Assembly (NCBI GenBank): GCA_002215675.1 | Contig: NGFH01000007.1 | Span: 62,001-126,000 of the forward strand | Length of the DNA stretch: 64,000 nt | Origin: Bacteroidetes bacterium 2013_40CM_41_45 | Lineage (GTDB): Bacteria; Bacteroidota; Bacteroidia; AKYH767-A; 2013-40CM-41-45 | Direction of reading: 5' to 3' | In this document: one piece after another, positions 24,502-32,661 of the stretch | Position numbering within the stretch: position 1 is the stretch's first letter | How the letters are laid out: every line of letters starts with the position of its first letter | Position numbers and translations under genes: made by a program | The notes under the pieces: model-generated | Seen by the model: only the letters and a program-made list of their open reading frames with translations | Databases searched by the model: none | Told to the model about the DNA's origin: nothing

Positions 24502-25209
24502 TTATTTTGCCCCTGCCTGTCCGTATTTTACAAGCGTTAAGTTCCCGTCCTTTACCAGGCCGACGTACAGTGCATAAAATTTGAAGGATTTATCCCCTGG
24601 CTCAAGAGGAGTTGTTTCTAATATCTTCAATACATTTTTAAATGTTCCCGCTGCAGTTGTCATGCTATCAGTCATGCTGATAACTTCTGCCCTGTCCATC
24701 GCGATTCCCGGTGCAATTTCCTGGTAATAACGCGCTCCAAGCAATGGAAGCCCCGGCATCAGGATACCCGGCCTATTGCTTCCCTCTCCAATCCAGGTGC
24801 CTGAATGAGTTGCTACTGTATCACCTTTGTAAATATCCACATCCTCTCCGAAATAAAAAATACTCCCGGTTTCTTTGCACATTGCTACATAGTTTCTTGA
24901 CACTTCAACTACCTTACCGTTAACTGATTCACGCTCTTCCACCACTCTCGTATTAATATTGCCTATCGTTTTTGTATCATTCAGAACCGTAATCACCAGC
25001 TGCGTTGTGTCTTTATCTTTTACACCCACAAGCGTCAACTGGTAGTTAGGCCGCAGATAGAAATACGGATTCATGCCCATATTAATATTAACAAAATGGC
25101 AATTCTCCTGGTTGAATGATTCAGTATAGAGTTTTTCTGTTTTAGTTTGCCCGTAAACAAAAGTAAATGCAAGTGCAATAAAAAATATTACTAGCGATAA
25201 CGCTTTCAT
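24502..25209 (-). CDS. Secreted protein of a widespread uncharacterised family
   Basis: The 235-residue product has a signal peptide (residues 1-20, ending VYGQ) and no lipobox or sorting domain, so it is probably periplasmic. The body shows NPYFYLRPNYQLTLVG, NTRVVEERESVNGKVVEVSR, GSIFYFGEDVDIYKGDTV, GILMPGLPLLGARYYQEI and TAAGTFKNVLKILETTPLEP. I recognise this order from proteins found in many phyla that begin NPYF.L.PG and contain a WYFGE segment, but I know no assigned function. It is flanked by a -7 box (25235-25242) and is probably transcribed alone. Confidence 0.7.
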   Translation of the reverse strand: MKALSLVIFFIALAFTFVYGQTKTEKLYTESFNQENCHFVNINMGMNPYFYLRPNYQLTLVGVKDKDTTQLVITVLNDTKTIGNINTRVVEERESVNGKVVEVSRNYVAMCKETGSIFYFGEDVDIYKGDTVATHSGTWIGEGSNRPGILMPGLPLLGARYYQEIAPGIAMDRAEVISMTDSMTTAAGTFKNVLKILETTPLEPGDKSFKFYALYVGLVKDGNLTLVKYGQAGAK

Positions 25210-25234
25210 GTTGTTGCTGATTTTAGAAGGAAAA

Positions 25235-25242
25235 CAAAAGTA
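25235..25242 (-). promoter_or_regulatory. Candidate -7 box for the 24.5-kb secreted-protein gene
   Basis: On the minus strand TACTTTTG matches TAnnTTTG, 25 bases before the ATG at 25209. Confidence 0.4.
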
Positions 25243-25260
25243 ATATTTTCCTGCAGCAGC

Positions 25261-25296
25261 AAAGAAAAAGCCTCTTGCCGTGCACGGGCAAGAGGC
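25261..25296 (-). terminator. Rho-independent terminator of the PKD/SprB cargo gene
   Basis: On the minus strand GCCTCTTGCC (25296-25287) and GGCAAGAGGC (25279-25270) form a perfect 10-bp stem with a 7-nt loop, followed by TTTTTCTTT. It lies 26 bases after the stop of the gene ending at 25323. Confidence 0.88.
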
Positions 25297-25322
25297 AACA
25301 AGAAACCGCCGGATAAATAATT

Positions 25323-26915
25323 TTATTTTATAATCGAAATCGTCTTTGTTACCGAATAATAATTTGATCGGAGAGAAAGTAAGTAGATGCCTTGTTTCAG
25401 CGGGCTTATGTCAAATACCATCCCGTGTTTTCCGGCAGCCATATCATTATTAAAACTTTGTAATTTATTGCCAAGCATATCGTAAAGAATAATATCTGTA
25501 TTGGCAGAAGCAGCCAGCGAGTAATCAATAAATAAATAATCTGCAGCTGGGTTGGGAAACACTGAAAAATAATTTTCCGGCGCAGCGTCATTAATTCCTG
25601 AAGGGCCGGGCGGTACAACGGTAACAGTTATTACAGAAAAAGTAGTTGACATCCGCACAAGATTAAAGCTGTCGCAGTAAGTGGCGCTGCAACCCAAAGG
25701 ATCACTTATTGTAAGGCATATAAAATAAAATCCGGGAGATGCATAGGTGTGTGTCGGGTAGGCTGTATTAGAAGTTGTATTATCCCCCCAACTCCAGAGA
25801 TAGCTAAGCGGAGGCGCTCCCGTTGCCAGGTTCACAGCATTATAAGTCTGGGGACTAACATAATTGAGTATAAAGAATGAGCTACATCCTCCCATGCTGT
25901 CAACAAAAGCGCTTGCACACGCAGTGCATCCCAATGCATCTGTAATGCAGCAGTTATACATTCCGGGCGGAAGATTAGTGATGGTTTGAGTGGTAGCAGA
26001 GGTATTCCATAAATAAGTGAACGGTGGATTTCCTCCTGAAGGATTTGCAGTTGCCAAGCCGTCCGTACACGAAGGACAGCTTGCATCTGCAGATACAACT
26101 GATAGTGCAATATTATTGCAATTCATTCCTGTGACGGTAATGGTATCACAGAACGTGCTGTAACAAGTAGAAGTGGAATCCTGTATGTTAAGACAAACCG
26201 TATAGGTGCCGGGTATGCTGTATTGACGCGAAGGGTTTTGTAAACCGCTTTGACTTGCGTCACCAAAGGTCCAATGATAGTTGGTATAAATGGAGGTTCC
26301 GGTTGAGGCATTGGTAAAAGTGATGGTATTATTAGCAGTTTGCGACCACGTAAAATTTGCCTGGCATGTGGAAATTCCAATAGTTGCTGTATTGCATGCG
26401 GTGCATCCGTTTACATCTGTAACACAACAGGTGTATGTACCCGGAAGCAATCCTGTTGCAGTAGGGGTTGCTTGCGGAGGTACGGTTTGCCAGAGATAAT
26501 TATAAGGCGGTGTTCCGGATGAAGCAATTGCCGAGGCAGTGCCATCAGTACAGGTGCCGCAGCCTGCCGGGGTCGCTGTAGCGCTTACCGTCATGTTGCA
26601 GATGAGAACACCCGTTACCATAAAGCTGTCACAGAATGAACTGCTGCAGTTTCCTATGCTGTCAGTAATTGTGAGGCAAGCACTGTAGATGCCGGGAACA
26701 TTATAGGTGTGACCAGGATTCTGTGCAACAGAATATCCCTGATCACCGAAATTCCAGAAATAGTTTGTTGTGGGGCTTGTTCCGGTAGAAGTATTTGTAA
26801 ATGAAATAATATTGTTAGCACTTTGCAGCCAGGTAAAACTTGCCTGGCATTGAGCAAAAATTTGAGAGTTTAACGAGCTAACAAGAATAATGCAGAAGAG
26901 TAATTTTTTTTTCAT
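25323..26915 (-). CDS. T9SS cargo with PKD and SprB-like repeats
   Basis: The ATG at 26915 gives 530 residues starting with the signal peptide MKKKLLFCIILVSSLNSQIF; an upstream in-frame ATG adds 12 residues. Three PKD domains (each with a YFWNFGD-, YHWTFGD- or YLWSWGD-like strand and a P-G-xYxxCLTI ending) alternate with two SprB-like cysteine repeats (CxxCTDG ... PPYNYLW ... LLPGTYTCCVTDVNGCTAC). The C-terminal T9SS sorting domain begins YFSVFPNPAADYL and ends LKQGIYLLSL. Such proteins are cell-surface adhesins or gliding-associated. The Trp-Cys-rich repeats are nearly identical in places, so the array probably grows by duplication. A perfect terminator follows. Confidence 0.87.
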   Translation of the reverse strand: MKKKLLFCIILVSSLNSQIFAQCQASFTWLQSANNIISFTNTSTGTSPTTNYFWNFGDQGYSVAQNPGHTYNVPGIYSACLTITDSIGNCSSSFCDSFMVTGVLICNMTVSATATPAGCGTCTDGTASAIASSGTPPYNYLWQTVPPQATPTATGLLPGTYTCCVTDVNGCTACNTATIGISTCQANFTWSQTANNTITFTNASTGTSIYTNYHWTFGDASQSGLQNPSRQYSIPGTYTVCLNIQDSTSTCYSTFCDTITVTGMNCNNIALSVVSADASCPSCTDGLATANPSGGNPPFTYLWNTSATTQTITNLPPGMYNCCITDALGCTACASAFVDSMGGCSSFFILNYVSPQTYNAVNLATGAPPLSYLWSWGDNTTSNTAYPTHTYASPGFYFICLTISDPLGCSATYCDSFNLVRMSTTFSVITVTVVPPGPSGINDAAPENYFSVFPNPAADYLFIDYSLAASANTDIILYDMLGNKLQSFNNDMAAGKHGMVFDISPLKQGIYLLSLRSNYYSVTKTISIIK

Positions 26916-27092
26916 GGTTTTTGTTTTTAAAAAATGAAATATTTTATTCATGATTTCTCAGCTATTTACAATTGTAAGACAATGAACCGGTGGCCTCCGC
27001 TGCCTCGTCAGAAAATTTTTATTCGATACGAAAGTAACCAAATAATTTCCGGGAAAAGAGTACACCCTCGCACAATTGCCGATATGTACTTA

Positions 27093-28199
27093 CTATGCTT
27101 GTACTTTTTCAGGTAATATTCCCATGGGCGGAAATGCAAATACGGCATCGTTTGCCTGCACTATTTCCATAATTCTGAAATTTATTTCCTCCCTTACTCC
27201 AAGATAAATTTCCCAGTCATTAGTGCGTGCATAAAATTGCACCAATATGTTCAGCGAGTTGGGACCAAAGTCGCTAAAGCGCACAATGCTTCCCGCTTCA
27301 ATCATACGGTGCTCATCAATCGCTTGTTTTATGTCCCCAATAATTTTTTTCAACTGTTCATTTGAAGTAGAATACGTTAAGCCGATGATAAAATAAGCGC
27401 GCCTTTCATATCGCTCCGACTGGTTTTCCAGTTCTGCATCAATCATTTTTTTGTTTGGAACAGTTACATAACTCTTGTCGGCCGTGCGGATGCGTGTGCT
27501 GCGAAAGCCGATGGATTCCACTTTTCCTGTAACCGAACCTACCTGCACATGGTCACCAATTACAAAGGGTTTGTCAAAAAAAATAGTGAATGAAGCAATA
27601 AGATTTTCTATGGATTCCTTCGCAGCAAGTGCTACAGCAAGTCCGCCAATGCCAAGCCCTGCAACCAGCGTGGCTACGTTTACATTAAAGACAGCGCTCA
27701 TAATAAAGAAGACACTCATTATGCCTGTAATCAGCTTGAGCAAATCGCGGATAAAGGGAACAAGCTGGTTATCGAGCTTGGTTTCCGTCTGATGCGCGCG
27801 GTGCATAAATACGAGGCTGAAAAATTCTATCACCCGCATCAGTATCCATGTGAACGAAAGGCATACGGCAACAAGAAACAAACGCCACACGGACATTTTA
27901 AGTCCGAAATTTTCGATAGACGCCAGCTCCCACTGTGACGGCCACTGCAGCTGAACAAAAGCAAGATAAAACGTGAGCAGCGAGAGAAATAAAACAAACG
28001 GCCGGGTGAGCAGCGCAACAAATTTATCTGCGCCAACTCCTTTTGAGTAGCGCTCCACGAATTTAAAAAGAAGCCGTGAGAGAAGTTTAGAGACAAACTT
28101 CCTGAAGATAATTCCCAGGAGTATAATTCCGCCGGCAACAAGGTACCGCCGGACATTGTTGCCCAGAAATTCTTGGTTCAGAAATTCTGCATCAAACAT
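27093..28199 (-). CDS. MscS-family mechanosensitive channel
   Basis: The 368-residue protein has several N-terminal membrane segments (about residues 18-35, 62-82, 105-130, 160-190), then the MscS pore helix and cytoplasmic beta domain: VATLVAGLGIGGLAVALAAK followed by ESIENLIASFTIFFDKPFVI and GDHVQVGSVTGKVESIGFRS. These channels open under membrane tension and release osmolytes. It follows, on the same strand, an ECF sigma factor gene and a small membrane-protein gene, suggesting an envelope-stress group. A strong hairpin (28199-28219) covers the start codon. Confidence 0.93.
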   Translation of the reverse strand: MFDAEFLNQEFLGNNVRRYLVAGGIILLGIIFRKFVSKLLSRLLFKFVERYSKGVGADKFVALLTRPFVLFLSLLTFYLAFVQLQWPSQWELASIENFGLKMSVWRLFLVAVCLSFTWILMRVIEFFSLVFMHRAHQTETKLDNQLVPFIRDLLKLITGIMSVFFIMSAVFNVNVATLVAGLGIGGLAVALAAKESIENLIASFTIFFDKPFVIGDHVQVGSVTGKVESIGFRSTRIRTADKSYVTVPNKKMIDAELENQSERYERRAYFIIGLTYSTSNEQLKKIIGDIKQAIDEHRMIEAGSIVRFSDFGPNSLNILVQFYARTNDWEIYLGVREEINFRIMEIVQANDAVFAFPPMGILPEKVQA

Positions 28200-28219
28200 T
28201 GAGGAATACGATTCCTCAA
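28199..28219 (-). promoter_or_regulatory. Hairpin over the mscS start codon
   Basis: On the minus strand TTGAGGAAT-CGT-ATTCCTCAA is a perfect 9-bp stem with a 3-nt loop, and its last A is the A of the mscS ATG. It lacks a T-run, so it is more likely to affect translation or transcript stability than to terminate. Confidence 0.45.
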
Positions 28220-28249
28220 AAGTAAGTAAAGTGAACTATTCGTTTCGCT

Positions 28250-28618
28250 TTAGTTCGTTTCAGAGGGTTCGGCTCCAGCCTTTTTTTCCCAATGACGCCA
28301 CCCCATAGAGCCATAACATTGTTGACGGAACTTTTCGCGCTCTTCAGGTGTCATCGCGGCCATCTTTTCTTCCATGCGTTTGCGCCAGTACCAGCCCCCG
28401 CGATGTCCCCAATGCCCTCTTCCCCCACGCATTCCTCCAAAAAGTATTTTAGAAAGCACCAGCAGACCAATAGCTTGCCACCATCCTATAACAGGTCCGC
28501 TGAAAAGCGCCGGAACAAGCCAGTTCCACAGCGACATCACTACATATCCGAATACGAGTACTGCAGCGGCAACAAACAGCACCACCTTAATTGCTTTTAA
28601 CACATACCATTTTTTCAT
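28250..28618 (-). CDS. Small membrane protein linked to an ECF sigma factor
   Basis: The 122-residue product has two hydrophobic segments (about residues 8-32 and 42-60) and a His/Trp/Arg-rich region (GGMRGGRGHWGHRGGWYWRK), then a helical segment MAAMTPEEREKFRQQCYGSM similar to the C-terminal region of CpxP/Spy- or DUF-type periplasmic stress proteins (TPEERxxF). I do not recognise a named family. It lies 14 nt downstream of the sigma factor gene and 50 nt upstream of the mscS start; it may act as the sigma factor's membrane partner or be a target. Function unknown. Confidence 0.7.
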   Translation of the reverse strand: MKKWYVLKAIKVVLFVAAAVLVFGYVVMSLWNWLVPALFSGPVIGWWQAIGLLVLSKILFGGMRGGRGHWGHRGGWYWRKRMEEKMAAMTPEEREKFRQQCYGSMGWRHWEKKAGAEPSETN

Positions 28619-28632
28619 TTTAGTTTTTAGTT

Positions 28633-29232
28633 TTAGTTGTTTAATAATTCATCATAGATTTCCTGGAGCCGCTCACGCAGGGAGAGCACTGCATACCTCT
28701 TGCGCGAGATAAGCGTATTGACCGGTACACCCGTTGCAGAAGAAATTTCTTTAAAGCTTTTTCCTTCTATTTCTGTTTGTACAAAAACATCGCGGTGCTT
28801 GCGCGGCATTTGATTAAGCGCTCTATTCATTTCATCACGCACAACTTCGCGCATCAGCAACATTTCCGGTCCATCCGACACATCCGGGAACAAGTCATAA
28901 AATTCTTCCGCTGCGGTTTCGTCTTCACGAACACCAGCTGCAAATGTTTCCCTGCTGAAAGGCACCGCTTTTTTCTTGCGGAATAAGTCGGTGATTTTAT
29001 TGCGCGCAGTAGTAAAGAGCCACGCAGATATTTTCTCAACCGGTTTCATGAGACGGTACATTTCCGTAAGCTCATAAAATACATCCTGCAGAACGTCTTC
29101 TGCATCTTCCGGCTCAGCAACACGGTTTTTTATGAAGCTGAATAACCGCCCGCGTTCTTTGCGAACGGTTTCTGAGATTTGCTCGTTCTGTTCAGCGGTC
29201 ATGATTCCGGTTATGGCGATTGCGGCATTCAT
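28633..29232 (-). CDS. ECF RNA polymerase sigma factor (second in window)
   Basis: The 199-residue protein has region 2 (EPEDAEDVLQDVFYELTEMY, ISAWLFTTARNKITDLFRKK) and region 4 (KSFKEISSATGVPVNTLISR). An internal ATG at 29202 would remove ten residues (MNAAIAITGI) and is equally plausible. The region 4 helix carries GVPVNTLISRKRYAVLSLR, a form common in Bacteroidota ECF factors without a classical adjacent anti-sigma gene. It is followed by a two-TM His/Trp-rich protein and by mscS. Upstream lies an imperfect inverted repeat and an orphan sorting-domain fragment. Confidence 0.92.
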   Translation of the reverse strand: MNAAIAITGIMTAEQNEQISETVRKERGRLFSFIKNRVAEPEDAEDVLQDVFYELTEMYRLMKPVEKISAWLFTTARNKITDLFRKKKAVPFSRETFAAGVREDETAAEEFYDLFPDVSDGPEMLLMREVVRDEMNRALNQMPRKHRDVFVQTEIEGKSFKEISSATGVPVNTLISRKRYAVLSLRERLQEIYDELLNN

Positions 29233-29287
29233 CTATAAAGGTAGACGAATGAGGTGGAAAGATATTTTAAAATATTTGAAAAATTTT

Positions 29288-29352
29288 CTTAATCCTAATC
29301 CTACTCATTGTCTTAGTCCTTTTTTGAATCTTAGACTAAGATTAGGATTAAG
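29288..29352. repeat. Imperfect inverted repeat in intergenic space
   Basis: CTTAATCCTAAT (29288-29299) pairs with ATTAGGATTAAG (29341-29352) and CTTAGTC (29312-29318) with GACTAAG (29334-29340), leaving a 12-nt bulge. The arms are made of repeated AATCCT words, like the other intergenic word repeats. The 269-bp gap 29233-29501 otherwise holds only the orphan fragment at 29367-29459 and TTCTTAATT words. Confidence 0.6.
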
Positions 29353-29366
29353 ACAAAATTCAAATC

Positions 29367-29459
29367 TCAGTTGACGTCAGTGAACTGCCTTCCGGAATTT
29401 ATTTTGTAAAAGTGAAAACAAGCAGAGGGATAAGCACAGTGAAATTCATAAAAGAATAA
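29367..29459 (+). pseudogene. Orphan T9SS C-terminal sorting-domain fragment
   Basis: In one frame the sequence reads SVDVSELPSGIYFVKVKTSR, then GISTVKFIKE and TAA, the last third of a T9SS type A sorting domain (compare LKPGIYFVTV in the cargo at 14244-15833). There is no start codon and no body upstream, only AATCCT and TTAGAC repeats. It is best read as the decayed 3' end of a lost secreted-protein gene. The preceding words (ATTCAAATCTCAG) resemble the word repeats found inside the sorting domain at 14.3 kb. Confidence 0.7.
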
Positions 29460-29501
29460 CCGTTCACTAATTTTGCATTCTTAATTTTTAATTCTTAATT
29501 C

Positions 29502-30104
29502 TTAATTCTTCACTCCCCTATTCATCTGCCGGATTTTTTCGAGATGCTCTTGCTTCTTTTTATTTCTAAGCCGGTTTGCTGTATCGGTAAAATAGCGGTG
29601 AGAGTTGAGGAAATCTTCCTGCAGCTTGTTCCAGTCGGCTTCGGTTTGTATGCTGCCGTTGGTGTTCATTTCTTTAAGCAGAGTGCTTCCGGTGGTAAAA
29701 AAATCGTCCCTGCCTAAATAGTCGAGGTCGGCATCGCAGATAATTTCTTCAAGATGATTTTTTGGTTTCTGCGGGTAAATCGTTGCCATTATCATTCCGC
29801 AGATGGAGTCGATTTCATCACTGTTGTAGCCAAACTCCGGAAGTTTTTTCTTTGCTAGGTCGCAGCCCCGCTGCTCGTGATTCTTAGAACCTTCAATGAA
29901 ACCGGAGTCGTGAAAGAGAACCGCCACTTTCACCAGTTCTAAATCATGCTCAGAAATTTTTTCCTTCTCCCCTAACATTTCTGCCGCTACAAGCACGTCC
30001 AGCACATGATGTACGCCATGATAGTACAAGTTATCGGGTAATTCCCTGGTAAGCTTATCGAGAATAAAATTTTTTGTTTTTTCGTAACGTGTCATCGGAT
30101 TCAT
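29502..30104 (-). CDS. HD-domain phosphohydrolase
   Basis: The 200-residue protein has the HD superfamily metal ligands in order: HGVHHVLDV, VAVLFHDSGF (the HD pair), NHEQRGCDLAK and the late aspartate ICDADLDYLGRDD. HD enzymes hydrolyse phosphate esters, often of nucleotides. The ATG at 30104 overlaps the stop of the histidine kinase gene by 4 nt (ATGA), so the two are translationally coupled and probably act together. The C-terminus is rich in Lys/Arg/Gln. The substrate is unknown; a role in removing a nucleotide signal for the kinase is a hypothesis only. Confidence 0.88.
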   Translation of the reverse strand: MNPMTRYEKTKNFILDKLTRELPDNLYYHGVHHVLDVLVAAEMLGEKEKISEHDLELVKVAVLFHDSGFIEGSKNHEQRGCDLAKKKLPEFGYNSDEIDSICGMIMATIYPQKPKNHLEEIICDADLDYLGRDDFFTTGSTLLKEMNTNGSIQTEADWNKLQEDFLNSHRYFTDTANRLRNKKKQEHLEKIRQMNRGVKN

Positions 30105-31744
30105 CGGGCTAATTCAACCCCCAGGGCATTGCGAATTACTTTCTCCTTCAGGTCTTCGGGCTTGAAGGGTTTCATCAGGTAATCGTTCATTCCCGCAGCC
30201 ATGCACATATCAATGCGCTCCTTAGTAACGCTGGCCGTCATGGCACAAATCCGGATTTTATTTTTGGGCGAGCCCAAATCATTACGGATAAAACGCGTGG
30301 TTTCAAAACCGTCAATGTCGGGCAACTGGATATCCATCAGTATCATGCTGTAATCATTTGCCGATACTTTTTCAATAGCTGTCCTTCCGTTCTCTGCAAC
30401 ATCAACTTCTATGCCCTGGAAAATATCGTGCAGGGTATCCACTGCTACCATCTGGTTGAACTCATTGTCTTCAACCAACAGAATTCTTTTGCCCTTCATA
30501 TCTTCCATGGTGCTGTGCTCATCAACCAATGTTTCCTGCGGGCGGGGCGCTGCTTTATATGTGAGCACAAAATAAAATTCGGAACCCTGCCCCGGAGTGC
30601 TGGCCACTTTAAGAGCGCCGTGATGCATTTCTACCAATTGTCTTGAAATGGTTAATCCCAATCCAGTGCCTCCGAATTTCCTTGTGATGTCTGATGAGGC
30701 CTGTCCGAATGATTCAAATATGGTATCAATCTTATCAGCCGGAATTCCAATACCCGTATCTTTTACGCTGAATTTTATATAGTATTTGTCGTCTACTTTT
30801 TTATCAACTGTAGCCGAAATGGTAACGCTTCCTTTTTCAGTGAACTTAAGTGCATTGCCCGTCAGGTTCATAATAATCTGCGTGATGCGCGTTTCATCTC
30901 CGACAACATATTCGGGAACTCCTTCGTCAATTATCTCTTTAAGTTGAATTCCTTTCTCTTCCGCTTTCAAACTAAGTATGGTATGAATATTATGCAACGC
31001 AACATGCAGCGGGAACGGAACTTTTTCCAGCTCCATTTTACCTGCTTCAATTTTGGCAAGGTCAAGAATATCGTTGATGATGACTAAAAGATTTGCACCG
31101 CTTTTCTTAATTACATTCAAATATTTATCCTGTAGTTCGTTGAGCGGTGATTTAAGGAGAAGGTTGGTGAGACCCACGATGGCATTCATGGGCGTGCGGA
31201 TTTCATGACTCATGTTTGCCAAAAACTGGTCCCTGAACTTTTGCGTCTCACGCAATTCAGCAAGAGTAAGATTCAACTCGGCGGTACGTTCTTCAACGAG
31301 TCGCTGCAATCTTTCTTCCCTTGTGCGCGCTTCAAGCAACGCTGAATCGTTCGAGGTGCGAAGCCGTTTGTTATTGATCGAAAATATATTGAAGACCAGC
31401 CGCGGATGTTTAATAGCAAGCCAGTAGAAATCATCTTTCTGGATTTCGATGGTTGTAACATCACTAAGCGCAATCGTAGTAGCTGTGGCGGTAGCCTCTG
31501 CAAGAAAACTTTCTCCCATAATGGCAAGCTCTTCCAGTTCGGCAAGCAGAATATCCTCGTTATAAATACCTACCTTACCCTTGCGAATTATGTAAAGAGA
31601 TTCCGGTACGGAACCTTTCTTAATAAGAACTGCGCCCTTCGGATAATTTTTCACTTCCGACTTGGAAAGCACCTCGCTGATGACCTGCCCATCAAGGTGA
31701 AGAAACAATCCGCACTGAATTATAGTGTTATCCTGTTCAATCAT
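30101..31744 (-). CDS. Hybrid histidine kinase with N-terminal cNMP-binding-like domain
   Basis: The ATG at 31744 gives 547 residues; a GTG two codons earlier is possible. Order: cyclic-nucleotide-binding-like beta roll (residues 8-125, with LIKKGSVPESLYIIRKGKVG and MGESFLAEA), coiled coil (135-172), HisKA with FLANMSHEIRTP (phospho-acceptor His near 180), HATPase (VGDETRITQIIMNLTGNALK, DTGIGIPADK, FGGTGLGLTI), and a C-terminal receiver (ILLVEDNEFNQ; acceptor Asp in ILMDIQLPD; lysine in LMKPFK). There are no membrane helices, so it is cytoplasmic. In the beta roll the arginine that contacts cyclic phosphate in CAP-like domains (PRxAT) is not evident, so the ligand may differ. Confidence 0.92.
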   Translation of the reverse strand: MIEQDNTIIQCGLFLHLDGQVISEVLSKSEVKNYPKGAVLIKKGSVPESLYIIRKGKVGIYNEDILLAELEELAIMGESFLAEATATATTIALSDVTTIEIQKDDFYWLAIKHPRLVFNIFSINNKRLRTSNDSALLEARTREERLQRLVEERTAELNLTLAELRETQKFRDQFLANMSHEIRTPMNAIVGLTNLLLKSPLNELQDKYLNVIKKSGANLLVIINDILDLAKIEAGKMELEKVPFPLHVALHNIHTILSLKAEEKGIQLKEIIDEGVPEYVVGDETRITQIIMNLTGNALKFTEKGSVTISATVDKKVDDKYYIKFSVKDTGIGIPADKIDTIFESFGQASSDITRKFGGTGLGLTISRQLVEMHHGALKVASTPGQGSEFYFVLTYKAAPRPQETLVDEHSTMEDMKGKRILLVEDNEFNQMVAVDTLHDIFQGIEVDVAENGRTAIEKVSANDYSMILMDIQLPDIDGFETTRFIRNDLGSPKNKIRICAMTASVTKERIDMCMAAGMNDYLMKPFKPEDLKEKVIRNALGVELAR

Positions 31745-31800
31745 AAACACAAAGAAAAGAAAAAAGGATGGAATGGAAATTTACCAAAAGTGGTATCTCA

Positions 31801-32661
31801 TCAGAAAAATAATTCTGCAAGCACAAATACACAGAAAACGATGCTTGCCGTTCCGTTAGCTGTAAAGAAAGAAAGGTTAACCCTGCTCAAGTCCCCCGGT
31901 TTAACAATGGAATGCTGGTAAAGGAGCAATGCTGAAAAAATTGCAACGCCTGCCCAGTAAAAACCATCGAAGCCGGCATAAATTCCCTCCCAAACCAGGC
32001 AGGCGAACGTAAGCAGGTGTAATACCGAAGAAACAACAAGAGCTTTTTTTATACCCATATGTGCAGGAATGGAAAATAACCTTTGCTTCTTGTCGAAGTC
32101 GACATCCTGCAAAGCATAGATAATATCGAAGCCGGCAACCCATGAGAGAACTGCAATCGATAATGGTATAGGGAGTAAATGAAATTTTCCTGTTACAGCA
32201 ATATATGCTCCTACAGGTGCAAGAGATAATCCAAGCCCAAGAATGAGATGACTTAGTGAAGTGAACCGTTTGGTGTAAGAATATCCGAGTGTTACTAATA
32301 GTGCAACAGGAGATAAATAAAAACACAACGGGTTGATGAACCAGCAAGTCACGATGAATAATAGTGAAGATATTATGGTAAGCCAAAGTGCTGTTTTTGC
32401 CTTAATAATTCCCGCCGGAATTTCTCTCGAAGCCGTGCGCTCATTTTGCTTGTCGAACTCCCTGTCGGCATATCGGTTAAAAGACATGGCAGCACTACGT
32501 GCGAAGACCATGCACAGTAAGACTTTTACCAGGAGAGGCCAGCTGAAAAGCACTGCGTTAAAGTGCAGCGCAAGAAAAAAACCTATCAGCGCAAACGGTA
32601 AAGCAAAAATGGTATGACTGAACTTGACTAAAGATAAATATCCCGTGACTTTTCCGCTCAC
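31801..32661 (-). CDS. UbiA-family prenyltransferase (menaquinone type)
   Basis: The 286-residue integral membrane protein has about eight hydrophobic segments and both Asp-rich motifs: NRYADREFDKQNERTASREI and YALQDVDFDKKQRLFSIP. UbiA enzymes attach an isoprenoid chain to an aromatic acid in the inner membrane; in bacteria using the futalosine route, MqnP is a UbiA-like member of this kind and would make menaquinone precursors. The start is GTG, overlapping the subtilase stop by 4 nt (GTGA). That coupling to a secreted protease is unexpected. Exact substrate not provable here; another quinone pathway enzyme is the main alternative. Confidence 0.87.
   Translation of the reverse strand: MSGKVTGYLSLVKFSHTIFALPFALIGFFLALHFNAVLFSWPLLVKVLLCMVFARSAAMSFNRYADREFDKQNERTASREIPAGIIKAKTALWLTIISSLLFIVTCWFINPLCFYLSPVALLVTLGYSYTKRFTSLSHLILGLGLSLAPVGAYIAVTGKFHLLPIPLSIAVLSWVAGFDIIYALQDVDFDKKQRLFSIPAHMGIKKALVVSSVLHLLTFACLVWEGIYAGFDGFYWAGVAIFSALLLYQHSIVKPGDLSRVNLSFFTANGTASIVFCVFVLAELFF

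Noticed and set aside
25323-26915. Possible CRISPR or tandem DNA array from the regular repeats
   Set aside because: The repeats are protein-coding PKD and SprB-like domains with varied codons, not short DNA repeats with spacers.
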